Part shown: piece after piece, positions 50,038 through 58,056 of the stretch
Layout: each line of letters opens with the position of its first letter
Numbering within the stretch: position 1 is the stretch's first letter
Assembly: GCF_032163395.1 (NCBI RefSeq)
Contig: NZ_CP119968.1
Span: 3,002,001-3,066,000, forward strand
Direction: 5' to 3'
Source of the DNA: Gloeocapsopsis dulcis
Lineage (GTDB): Bacteria; Cyanobacteriota; Cyanobacteriia; Cyanobacteriales; Chroococcidiopsidaceae
DNA length: 64,000 nucleotides
The notes under the pieces: model-generated
Seen by the model: only the letters and a program-made list of their open reading frames with translations
What the model was told of the DNA's origin: nothing
Database searches by the model: none
Program-made: the position numbers and the translations under genes

Positions 50038-50358
50038 ATGAACGACAAAGTAAAAGTAGTTCTAGCGCAGTTACGACATTACCTGGAAGCACTCTATGGC
50101 GAACAACTTGATCAAGTAGTCTTATATGGTTCTCAAGCCAGAGGTGATGCTAAACCAGATTCAGATATTGATGTCTTAATTGTGCTCAAACAACCTGTTG
50201 ATTCTTCCGCAGAAATTGAGCGTACCGGAGAGTTTACCTCTCATTTGTGCTTAGAGAATAATGTCTTAATTTCTAGAACTTTTACTTCCATAGCGCAATT
50301 TAAATACGAAACTGGTGGATTTTTTCGTAACGTTCGCCGCGAGGGAATTGCTGTATGA
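50038..50358 (+). CDS. Nucleotidyltransferase-domain (MNT) protein
   Basis: The 106-residue protein reads NDKVKVVLAQLRHYLEALYG, then VVLYGSQARGDAKPDSDIDVLIVL with the Gly-Ser and Asp-x-Asp catalytic motif. Unlike the 33-kb type, it has the 'EVEQL/SHLCLENNVLISRTFTS' type C-terminus ending FRNVRREGIAV. Its stop overlaps the next ATG by four bases (ATGA), indicating a coupled MNT-HEPN pair. The protein is intact, but its partner is frameshifted. A homologous locus with a stop codon lies at 52877. Confidence 0.85.
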   Translation: MNDKVKVVLAQLRHYLEALYGEQLDQVVLYGSQARGDAKPDSDIDVLIVLKQPVDSSAEIERTGEFTSHLCLENNVLISRTFTSIAQFKYETGGFFRNVRREGIAV

Positions 50359-50737
50359 CTCCCCAGCAACAAGCTTTGCTACAAAAAGCTGCTAGGAGTA
50401 TACAATCTGCAATTATGCAAAACGACAGCGATTTTCCCGTGCTACTTCCCGTGCCTACTATGCAATGTTTTACGTTGCTTCAGCCTATTTAGAAGGAGAA
50501 GAACTAGCATTTTCTAGTCACTCGGCTGTCATTGCAGCTTTCGGTCAAAGATTTGCTCGCACAGGACGAGTTCCCGTACACTTTCATCGCTACTTAATCA
50601 ACGCTATGGATATTCGGACTAAGGCAGACTACAATGTTGAACCAAATATTACAAAAGAAGATGCATCACAATTAATCGTACGTGCACAAGCATTTCTTGA
50701 GTTTGCCCAACAAAGCATGAATTTTGCGTCACAGTAG
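50355..50737 (+). pseudogene. HEPN-domain partner with a frameshift
   Basis: From ATG 50355 the frame begins TPQQQALLQKAARSIQSAI, then shifts near 50425-50435; the true continuation, in another frame, reads [20 protein letters not shown], then [17 protein letters not shown] and runs to 50737. Joining the two restores a protein like the one at 53194. The second half alone is open, but a start within it would lack the first helix. Confidence 0.82.
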
Positions 50738-50885
50738 TTGAACTGTTGAACAGATGCATCGCCCACTTTAATCGCATTTTTACCCAAAACATGCCCAAAC
50801 TTTAAGCAATAAGTTTTTCAACAAAGTGCGATCGCCTTCGATGCTGAGAAAAGCGCAATCGCCTTATCATAAAAATACAAAAATT

Positions 50886-51266
50886 TTAATACTCTTGGGC
50901 GACAAAAAGCTGAGAAGCTCCTTTTTGATTTTGCTTCTTTATCCGAATCAGTCTTTCTTTTAAAGAGGTATTATTTAGAATGAATTCATGAACTACTTGT
51001 GCTTGTTTTTGAAACTCTCGGTCTTCTTTACAAATGATAATTCCACTATGTTTCTTACCTTGTTTATGAAGTGTAATAAAATCTTCATGATTGAGTGTAA
51101 TAACAACTCTTTCGTGCTGACAAGCAAATTTTAAGACACTCTCATCGCTAATTGATTGATTAGCTTGTCCAGCTTCGGCTGACGTTAGAACATCATAACC
51201 TAATCTACGTAGTTCTTTGACAAAATTCAATGGAAAATTTTCATTAGCGTAAAACTTAGTTATCAT
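50886..51266 (-). CDS. DUF5615-type PIN-like toxin
   Basis: The ATG at 51266 (ITKFYANENFPLNFVKELRR) gives 126 residues. KFYANENFPL with the acidic residue, SAEAGQANQSISDESVLKFACQHERVVITLNHEDFITL are typical of the DUF5615 (Mut7-C-like) PIN branch. The start overlaps the DUF433 gene. This pairing is widespread in cyanobacteria and assigned as toxin-antitoxin. It appears complete, about 10 residues longer than common. Confidence 0.85.
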   Translation of the reverse strand: MITKFYANENFPLNFVKELRRLGYDVLTSAEAGQANQSISDESVLKFACQHERVVITLNHEDFITLHKQGKKHSGIIICKEDREFQKQAQVVHEFILNNTSLKERLIRIKKQNQKGASQLFVAQEY

Positions 51267-51498
51267 CAGCAATTATTTGGTCAATTTCTGCCGAATGCTG
51301 TGCATAGTAAGACCAAGCTGCTGTCAAGTCTTGTTGATTTAACCCAGGATAGTTTTCGAGCAATTCCTGCTCTGAAACACCCTGTTGACGAAAAGAAACT
51401 AGTGTCCAAACAGGAATACGGGTATCTCGAATTCGAGCATTTCCACCACAAACTCCTGGTGTTTTTTGAATGAGATTGTATTGCGTTGGTTGGAACAT
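51256..51498 (-). CDS. DUF433-family antitoxin
   Basis: The ATG at 51498 (FQPTQYNLIQKTPGVCGGNA) gives 80 residues. GGNARIRDTRIPVWTLVSFRQQGVSEQELLENYPGLNQQDLTAAWSYY is the DUF433 helix-turn-helix pattern. It overlaps the DUF5615 toxin and likely represses the pair. Confidence 0.88.
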   Translation of the reverse strand: MFQPTQYNLIQKTPGVCGGNARIRDTRIPVWTLVSFRQQGVSEQELLENYPGLNQQDLTAAWSYYAQHSAEIDQIIADDN

Positions 51499-51714
51499 TA
51501 AAGACAAACAAAATAGGTAATTATTGATTTACTATATTGTAGTTGACATAGCCGCGTTACATCACGAGTGATCGCTCAAACTATAAGCAATGATTTTTTC
51601 AATGAAGTGCGATCGCACTCAATTGATCGTGTTAGGTTATCATGAGATGGGCTAGATGTATCACAAGCCAGATATTTTGCACGCGTTGTCTAAAGCTACT
51701 CATTACATCCAACA

Positions 51715-51927
51715 ATGAGATCAGTTAAAGCTAAATTTCAAAACGGTGTAGCGACTCCAGTCGAACCGATCAAAGGTCATGAGGGAGAGTCAGTAATCAT
51801 TACTTTTTTAGACGCGGAGCAAACTAACTTATCGTCTACAGATGACTTAGATTGGCAGGCGCTAACTCAACTAGTAGAAAATTGTGCAAATGACTTCTCA
51901 TACCGGATTCAGCAGAACAAATCCTAA
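51715..51927 (+). CDS. Small antitoxin-like protein (DUF104/AF2212-like)
   Basis: The 70-residue protein (RSVKAKFQNGVATPVEPIKGHEGESVIITFLD) has the short beta-strand start of DUF104-type VapB antitoxins, followed by an acidic tail. A fragment of a PIN toxin overlaps its end (51890-51982). Probably an orphan antitoxin. Confidence 0.65.
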   Translation: MRSVKAKFQNGVATPVEPIKGHEGESVIITFLDAEQTNLSSTDDLDWQALTQLVENCANDFSYRIQQNKS

Positions 51928-51982
51928 TTGCTTTACATCTGACCATCATTTCCAGCAAGCTGGATTTATCAAACTCTTATGA
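51890..51982 (+). pseudogene. PIN toxin C-terminal scrap
   Basis: The frame TSHTGFSRTNPNCFTSDHHFQQAGFIKLL ends like many PIN toxins (D-x-H-F-x-x-A-G-F). Only 30 codons remain and the N-terminal metal site is missing. Weak but consistent with an internal deletion. Confidence 0.5.
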
Positions 51983-52154
51983 ACATCCAAGAATACAGAA
52001 TGACGTGCTATCGCTTTAGTGCTGAGAAAAGCGCAATCGCTTTTGGTGATGTGAGGAGTGCGATCGCCTAATGGTCTTATGCTCCATACAATTGCCTAAA
52101 AGGTATTTTTCTATGAGAAGCGATCGCGCGAAGCGCAACTTTCAAACATTGCCT

Positions 52155-52361
52155 CTACATTACTGGAATCTGAAAACCACTCAATTCAAAATGCTGTAGC
52201 TCAACTTTATCAGCAGCCCGATCAATCTCAATACCTACAACCTTACCCTCTGTATCAAAGTCTATCACCACATCATCAGCAATTTCTTCTGATTCTAAAC
52301 TTGGTTTGTCATTCAACCGAATTGATAACGTATCAGTGTCCCGAAAGTAGCAAATCTTCAT
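52155..52361 (-). CDS. DUF2283-family protein (antitoxin type)
   Basis: The 68-residue protein (KICYFRDTDTLSIRLNDKPSLESEEIADDVVIDFDTEGKVVGIEI) is a clear DUF2283 member. Its start overlaps the stop of a DUF4258-like gene, the usual partner. That partner is broken here. Confidence 0.88.
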   Translation of the reverse strand: MKICYFRDTDTLSIRLNDKPSLESEEIADDVVIDFDTEGKVVGIEIDRAADKVELQHFELSGFQIPVM

Positions 52362-52608
52362 CTTTGCTCCTGTTGATATCTTCTAGTAAAGTTGCACTCA
52401 AAAAAGACATGATGAATTGTTTCTCTATCTTCGAGTGTGACTACTCGTAATACTTTATCGCCATATTTAGTAATAATTTCCCAAAAGCGTACTCTCCGAC
52501 GGGTTATACTTCTTCTTTAAGCGGGTTTTCCATAACCTACTGACACCACTCGCGCCGAATTTCAGGATGTTCTAGCAGCTTTTGTTCAAAGTAGGCTGTA
52601 GTTTTCAT
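52358..52608 (-). pseudogene. DUF4258-like toxin with stops and a frameshift
   Basis: From ATG 52608: KTTAYFEQKLLEHPEIRREWC-Gln-TAG, then VMENPLKEEV-TAA, then a frame shift, and RVRFWEIITKYGDKVLRVVTLEDRETIHHVFF to TGA at 52358-52360, which overlaps the DUF2283 ATG. The overlap and gene order are those of a toxin-antitoxin pair. No intact product is expected. Confidence 0.75.
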
Positions 52609-52689
52609 TCTTAACGCGAGAACAAGTATCTTAGTATTCTATGCTAGTTTACTCTTTCGCCAGTTCGAGCACCTGCAATTGGTATTTTT

Positions 52690-52812
52690 CTTGAGAGCGA
52701 GCGCTTTTGATGATATGGCAAGTGCGATCGCATAAAAGTTCTGAGAAAAGCGCAATCGCCCTTGGCGCTGAGAAAAGTGCGATCGCTTTAGTGCTGCGAA
52801 GAGCGCAATCCC
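52690..52812. repeat. HIP1-rich repeat cluster
   Basis: Contains three variants of CTGAGAAAAGCGCAATCGC in tandem-like order with GTGCGATCGC between them, related to the clusters at 48.7 and 49.8 kb. Confidence 0.7.
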
Positions 52813-52876
52813 AGGGCATTCCACAGTAGCTTGTGTGTCATATTTAAGAGGAATGACTTTCCTGTTGACGAAAGCA

Positions 52877-53197
52877 ATGAACGACAAAGTAAAAGTAGTT
52901 CTAGCGCAGTTACGACATTACCTGGAAGCACTCTATGGCGAATAGCTTGATCAAGTAGTCTTATATGGCTCTCAAGCAAGAGGTGATGCTAAACCTGATT
53001 CAGATATTGATGTTTTGATTGTGCTGAAAGCGTCGTTTAACTATAGTTATGAAGTTGAGCAACTCAGCTTTATTGTTAGCCCAATATGTTTAGAGCATAA
53101 TGTTGTGATTAGCTATGCTTTTGTGACAATAGAGCAATTTCAACAAAGCAACAACGCATATTTTCGCAACGTGCAGCGTGAAGGTGTTTTCGTATGA
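52877..53197 (+). pseudogene. MNT nucleotidyltransferase with one in-frame stop
   Basis: The first about 70 bases are the same as the gene at 50038, then CAA (Gln) is TAG at 52943-52945. The same frame continues LDQVVLYGSQARGDAKPDSDIDVLIVL to [11 protein letters not shown] and a stop overlapping the next ATG. A single C-to-T plus A-to-G type change (CAA to TAG) kills it. The C-terminal half differs more from 50038 than the N-terminal part. Confidence 0.84.
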
Positions 53198-53451
53198 CTC
53201 CTGAACAACAGGGTTTGTTAGAGAAAGCGTACCGTAGCTTGCAAGCTGCTAAACTACTTAATACACAACCACTAGCAGAATTTGCAGTGTCGCGTGCCTA
53301 TTATGCGATGTTTTATGTTGCGGAAGCCTTATTAGAAGGCGAAGGACTTACTTTTTCTAAGCATTCAGCAGTCATTGCGGCTTTTGGTCAATTTAAGAGG
53401 AATGACTTTCCTGTTATAGTGATACATTTGAACCAGAAGGATTGCCTGTAG
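53194..53451 (+). pseudogene. HEPN partner truncated by a repeated segment
   Basis: [20 protein letters not shown] and [20 protein letters not shown], then AVIAAFGQ are normal; then the frame enters a 25-base segment (starting ATTTAAGAGG) that is also found at 52843-52868, before the MNT gene. It ends soon after with an unrelated tail. The last about 50 residues seen at 50737 are lost. It could still be translated as an 85-residue protein. Confidence 0.75.
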
Positions 53452-53462
53452 ACTAGACAGCA

Positions 53463-54035
53463 ATGAACAGCAGCCTGACTATAAATTCATTAAAGCTTTC
53501 GGATGCAGACTTTGAACGCATTGTCCGAGCTAATCCAGAGTGGAATTTTGAACAAACGGCAGCAGGAGATTTAGTTGTTGTGCCACCCACAGGAGGAACC
53601 TCTGGAAACAAAAATAGCAACCTTAGCTACCAATTAGAGGCTTGAAATTTGGCTAGCGATGCAGGAAAAACTTTTGACTCCAACACCATGTTTGTTTTAC
53701 CCAATAATGCTAAGCGAATGCCAGATGCTTCTTGGGTGAGGCAAGATCGCTGGGATGCTCTTACCCCGCAGCAGCAAGACGACTACCCGCCTCTATGCCC
53801 TGACCTCATAGTAGAACTACGTTCTCCGACCGATAGTCTTGAACAGTTGCAAGCCAAGATGCAAGAATATAGGGAGAATGGGGCACGTTTGGGTTGGTTA
53901 ATTAATCCGCAAGACTGCCAAGTTGAAGTCTATCGTCAAGCACAGCCAGTAGAAGTCTTGCAAGCTCCTTCAACTTTATCTGGTGAAGATGTGTTGCCAG
54001 GATTTGTGTTAAATTTACAGCGCGTTTTCACCTGA
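53463..54035 (+). pseudogene. Uma2-family gene with an in-frame TGA
   Basis: The frame reads SDADFERIVRANPEWNFEQT, GDLVVVPPTGGTSGNKNSNL, LEA-TGA (53643-53645)-NLASDAGKTF, RMPDASWVRQDRW, LIVELRSPTDSLEQLQAKMQEYRENGARLGWLI. Family members usually have Trp at this place, and TGG to TGA is one base. Everything else is intact, so the change may be recent (or a sequencing error). Confidence 0.82.
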
Positions 54036-54327
54036 GTTTTTACACGTCTAGACACGGATCTGAGCGATAATCTTGTTTTGTTTTGCTGGCTTCATATGCG
54101 CTATCAATTGAAGTGCGATCGCTAAAATAATGTTTAAGTGTTTTATCCAAAGTGCGATCGCGCTTCTTTGCAATTAGTAACTTGCTTTCAGGCTTTTCAT
54201 TGGTTTAAACAACACAAAGCTTATTAGAATTTCATCGCATTTTGAAACCGTCGGGACAGCTAGCACTCGTCTGGAACGAATTAGATGAAAATAACGATAA
54301 TAGTTTTTGCCAGACCAAATATTTAAA
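54036..54327. other. Intergenic, no feature supported
   Basis: Two HIP1 sites (near 54116 and 54157) and AT-rich sequence; no coherent reading frame or hairpin with a T run. Confidence 0.5.
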
Positions 54328-54969
54328 CTAATTAGTAAAGCTGCTTGGATGTTGTTCATAGATATTTTCTTGTGTTTCATCACTTGCTAATATTTCCATT
54401 AAGGCTTTAAGAAGCTCATTTTGTTCTTGTTGAAGTGCTTCTAATCTAGTAGAAATTTCTGCGATTTGTTGAGACTTATCTTTGATGACTATAGTGCTTC
54501 CTTGCTGTAAGGCTAATTGTTCAGCAGGTTTATTTAGTGAGATTCCTAGATTACCTAATGTGCTAATAATGAAGATGAGTAATGTTTGGAGTAGTTTTAA
54601 TGGAGCTTGTAGTAAAGACGATGCTATTTTATCGATAAGACGACCAATTGATTTAATTAAACTCCAAGCGATCGCAATAACAAACAACAAAACAATCAAG
54701 CTAATAATTGGATGTTCAGTTGCCCAGATGAGGATTTGCACCAAACGTAAAATTGCCGGATGATCTTGTAGCCAATTACTCGTAGAAGTTGCAATCGCAC
54801 TTTGAATATCTACTGCTTTAACGGCTTTCCCTGAGGTTTCTGTTAGCGTATCTTTTGCTTGTTGAGTAGTTGTTTGTAAGCGCTCAGTAGTTTTGAAAAG
54901 AATCTCTTTTGCTTGGTCAATACTGTGATCTACTTTTTGCTGTAGTTCTTTGTCTACTTGTGTTGTCAT
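54328..54969 (-). CDS. Hypothetical membrane protein with coiled-coil ends
   Basis: The 213-residue protein begins with an amphipathic charged region (DKELQQKVDHSIDQAKEILFKTTERLQTTT), then two or three hydrophobic segments (HPIISLIVLLFVIAIAWSLI; LKLLQTLLIFIISTLGNLGISL), and ends in a Gln/Glu-rich helix (AEISTRLEALQQEQNELLKAL). It resembles small membrane proteins seen in other cyanobacteria, but I cannot name a family. It may bind or organise membranes; no enzymatic motif. Confidence 0.65.
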   Translation of the reverse strand: MTTQVDKELQQKVDHSIDQAKEILFKTTERLQTTTQQAKDTLTETSGKAVKAVDIQSAIATSTSNWLQDHPAILRLVQILIWATEHPIISLIVLLFVIAIAWSLIKSIGRLIDKIASSLLQAPLKLLQTLLIFIISTLGNLGISLNKPAEQLALQQGSTIVIKDKSQQIAEISTRLEALQQEQNELLKALMEILASDETQENIYEQHPSSFTN

Positions 54970-55245
54970 CGTAAAGGCACCTCAGAAGTAAAAATATTAA
55001 ATTCTGAAACTGGGTTATAGGTAATAAATGAGAAAGACAATTACCAATGACCAGTTACCAGTCTTCAAACTACATTTTATTGTGACTACCTAATTGAGAG
55101 TTTGGAACTTGACGCACGGTCCATCTTGAGGGCGGCTAGTTGAAAATCTAGTGTCTTCTAAATTTTGATTGGGTAACAATTCCCATTGGTAGTTACGTAG
55201 TAGATGTGCTGCAATAACTTTCATTTCCATATGACTCATGAGTGC

Positions 55246-56931
55246 TTAATCTAATCCCAAATCAGTGACAGCACCGACACTGCTAGATGAGACTAATTTG
55301 GCATATTTTGCAAGGACACCTTTGGTATAACGCGGTTGTGGTGGTTGCCAATTTGCGCGACGCGATCGCAATTCTTCATCAGATACGTGCAATTGTAACA
55401 AGCGCTGCGGTGCATCAATCGTAATTGTGTCACCTTCTTGCACTAAAGCGATCGCACCTCCGACAGCAGCCTCTGGGGCAACGTGACCGACTACCATACC
55501 GTAAGTACCACCCGAAAACCGTCCATCGGTAATTAATCCTACCGAGTCACCCAACCCAGCACCGATAATTGCACTAGTAGGTGCTAGCATTTCGCGCATT
55601 CCAGGACCACCTTTAGGACCTTCGTAGCGAATGACAATGACATCACCAGCAACTATTTTGCCTGCTAAAATGGCATCTAAACAAGCTTCTTCTGATTCAA
55701 AGACTCGCGCTGGACCTGTAATGACTGGCTTTTTCACACCTGTGATTTTAGCAACCGCACCTTCTGTGGCTAAATTCCCGCGTAAAATTGCCAAGTGTCC
55801 TTGCTGATATATTGGTTTATCCCAAGGGTGAATCACAAATTGATCGGGGCGTGGTTCGGCGGGAACATCAGCTAAAACTTCAGCAACAGTTTTTCCTGTA
55901 ATTGTCAGTGCATCGCCATGTAGTAAATCATGGACGAGTAGCATTTTCATCACTTGCGGAATTCCACCTGCGCGATGCAAATCTGTTGCCACAAATTGTC
56001 CGCTAGGTTTTAAGTCACACAATACCGGAACGCGGGCGCGAATGGTTTCAAAGTCATCTAACGTTAACTCTACTCCGGCGGTGTGGGCGATCGCGAGTAG
56101 ATGTAACACCGCATTTGTCGAACCACCCACTGCCATAATGACTGATATGGCATTTTCAAAAGCTTTGCGCGTGAGAATTTGTCGGGGTAATAGTTGATTG
56201 CGAATGGCTTCTACTAATACAAATGCAGATTTTTCTGTACTATCAGCTTTTTCTGCATCTTCGGCTGCCATAGTTGAAGAATACGGCAAACTCATCCCCA
56301 TTGCTTCAAACGCAGAAGACATGGTATTAGCTGTGTACATTCCCCCGCAGGAACCTGCACCAGGACACGCTTTGCGTTCAACTTCTAAAAGTTCGTCGTA
56401 AGGAATTTTACCCGCGCTGTATTGTCCGACAGCTTCAAACGCACTGACAACCGTTAAATCGCGTCCGTTGTGATGACCAGGCTTAATCGTACCACCATAA
56501 ACAAAAATTGCTGGAATATTCATACGGGCGATCGCAATCATGGCACCTGGCATATTTTTATCGCAACCACCGATCGCGAGGACACCATCCATACTTTGTC
56601 CAGTACACGCAGTTTCAATTGAATCCGCAATTACTTCACGCGATACCAAGGAATATTTCATTCCCTCGGTTCCCATCGAGATACCATCGCTGATTGTGAT
56701 TGTACCGAACATTTGTGGCATCGCTCCGGCAGTGCGGACTCCAGCTTCGGCACGTTGCGCGAGTTGATTAATTCCCATATTGCAGGGAGTAATTGTGCTA
56801 TAACTATTCGCAATTCCGACGATCGCTTTGAGAAAATCGTTATCTCCAAACCCCACTGCACGCAGCATTGCACGATTAGGCGATCGCTGTACGCCTTGGG
56901 TAACAACGTGGCTTTTAAAATTGTCCGGCAT
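55246..56931 (-). CDS. ilvD: Dihydroxy-acid dehydratase
   Basis: The ATG at 56931 ([20 protein letters not shown]) gives 561 residues. Motifs: [26 protein letters not shown] (iron-sulphur cysteine), [20 protein letters not shown]-like block (Cys ligand), [11 protein letters not shown] and [17 protein letters not shown] near the end. IlvD makes 2-keto acids for valine, isoleucine, pantothenate and leucine synthesis and holds a [2Fe-2S] or [4Fe-4S] cluster. Length and motifs are complete. The pentapeptide gene follows on the same strand upstream with about 170 bases. Confidence 0.95.
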   Translation of the reverse strand: MPDNFKSHVVTQGVQRSPNRAMLRAVGFGDNDFLKAIVGIANSYSTITPCNMGINQLAQRAEAGVRTAGAMPQMFGTITISDGISMGTEGMKYSLVSREVIADSIETACTGQSMDGVLAIGGCDKNMPGAMIAIARMNIPAIFVYGGTIKPGHHNGRDLTVVSAFEAVGQYSAGKIPYDELLEVERKACPGAGSCGGMYTANTMSSAFEAMGMSLPYSSTMAAEDAEKADSTEKSAFVLVEAIRNQLLPRQILTRKAFENAISVIMAVGGSTNAVLHLLAIAHTAGVELTLDDFETIRARVPVLCDLKPSGQFVATDLHRAGGIPQVMKMLLVHDLLHGDALTITGKTVAEVLADVPAEPRPDQFVIHPWDKPIYQQGHLAILRGNLATEGAVAKITGVKKPVITGPARVFESEEACLDAILAGKIVAGDVIVIRYEGPKGGPGMREMLAPTSAIIGAGLGDSVGLITDGRFSGGTYGMVVGHVAPEAAVGGAIALVQEGDTITIDAPQRLLQLHVSDEELRSRRANWQPPQPRYTKGVLAKYAKLVSSSSVGAVTDLGLD

Positions 56932-57068
56932 CTTATGATTCCTGATGAGACGCAATAAAAATTGTACCTATCAGGACGTGCGAATTACACTACACATTAA
57001 TTTTTCTGTCACCAACCACTAATTTTCCCCCTCACTCTGGACTTCGTCCCGCTAAACGCTAGACGCTT

Positions 57069-57105
57069 CGCTACACTTCGTGAACGCTACACTTCGTGAA
57101 CGCTA
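57069..57105. repeat. 16-bp tandem repeat
   Basis: CGCTACACTTCGTGAA is present twice in a row (57069-57084, 57085-57100) plus a partial third copy. It sits between ilvD and the pentapeptide gene. Confidence 0.8.
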
Positions 57106-57125
57106 ACACTCCTCGCCCCTCACCC

Positions 57126-57542
57126 CTATTCATGAACTGTACCATCTGGCATAATTGTCCTTTGCAACTTTGCTCCAGTTAAGAATGCACCCCAGATACT
57201 TGCGCCTTGTAAGTTTGCACCACTTAAGTCTGCCATTCTGAGATCTGCCATTTTTAATTCTGCACCACTAAGGTTAGCGCCTTGGAGATTTGCCGCAAAT
57301 AAATTTGCCCCATTGAGGTTAGCGCCACTCAAGTTTGCTTTGTTCAAGTTTGCTTTACTCAAGGAGGCTTCTCTAAAATTAGTACCTACTAAGTCTGCTT
57401 GACTAAGATTAGCCTCACTCAAAGAAGCCTCACGCAAAGAAGCACCACTCAGATTGACTTTCGCTAAGCTAGCACCAATCAAGTTAATGCCTTTAAAATC
57501 TCGTTCTCCTGCAATGTATTTTGTAATTAACTCTGAATCCAT
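57126..57542 (-). CDS. Pentapeptide-repeat protein
   Basis: After an opening (DSELITKYIAGERDFKGINL) the 138-residue protein is an array of A(D/N)LxX pentapeptides (GASLAKVNLSGASLREASL, ADLVGTNFREASLSKANL and similar), about 20 in number. These form a right-handed quadrilateral beta-helix. Such proteins are very abundant in cyanobacteria; the function here is unknown. No signal peptide or membrane anchor is seen. Confidence 0.94.
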   Translation of the reverse strand: MDSELITKYIAGERDFKGINLIGASLAKVNLSGASLREASLSEANLSQADLVGTNFREASLSKANLNKANLSGANLNGANLFAANLQGANLSGAELKMADLRMADLSGANLQGASIWGAFLTGAKLQRTIMPDGTVHE

Positions 57543-57661
57543 AGCACCCTTTTAAATACAATCGCTTGTATTAGTTTGCAACAAACAAAAAATACAAGAA
57601 GTAAAAATGAGTACAAGTGATTCAAGATCTAATAAACACTTAGTACTAATTACTAACCACT

Positions 57662-58039
57662 ATGCAAATTACTCAATGTCTCCATGCAGCACTTCTTGTC
57701 ACCGACTTGCAACGCGCCGAAGAGTTTTATAGCAATGTCTTAGGCTTATCTAAATCAGCAGCGCGAATGCTCAATTTTCCAGGCACATGGTATCAAATCG
57801 GCGACTTTCAACTCCACTTGATTGTTGCCCCAACAGTTCCCCCACAAATTCAAAATCAAGAGAAATGGGGACGTAACCCCCACATTTCCTTTGCTGTAGA
57901 CGACTTAGACACTGCTAAACAACGCCTCATTACTCACAACTATCCCATCCAAACCAGCGCCTCCGGTAGGTCAGCACTCTTCACTACAGATCCTGACAAC
58001 AACATCATTGAACTCTCCCAGCAATCCGCTAATAGCTAA
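57662..58039 (+). CDS. VOC-superfamily (glyoxalase-fold) protein
   Basis: The 125-residue protein shows CLHAALLVTDLQRAEEFYSNVLGL, GTWYQIGDFQLHLIVAP, HISFAVDDLDTAK and TDPDNNIIELSQQ. These give the two beta-alpha-beta-beta-beta motifs and metal ligands (His in the first strand, His in QLHL, His in HISF, Glu in NIIEL). It may be a dioxygenase, isomerase or binding protein of the superfamily; the substrate is unknown. A recombinase gene follows by 18 bases on the same strand. Confidence 0.9.
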   Translation: MQITQCLHAALLVTDLQRAEEFYSNVLGLSKSAARMLNFPGTWYQIGDFQLHLIVAPTVPPQIQNQEKWGRNPHISFAVDDLDTAKQRLITHNYPIQTSASGRSALFTTDPDNNIIELSQQSANS

Positions 58040-58056
58040 TTGCTAATCGCTTATAA

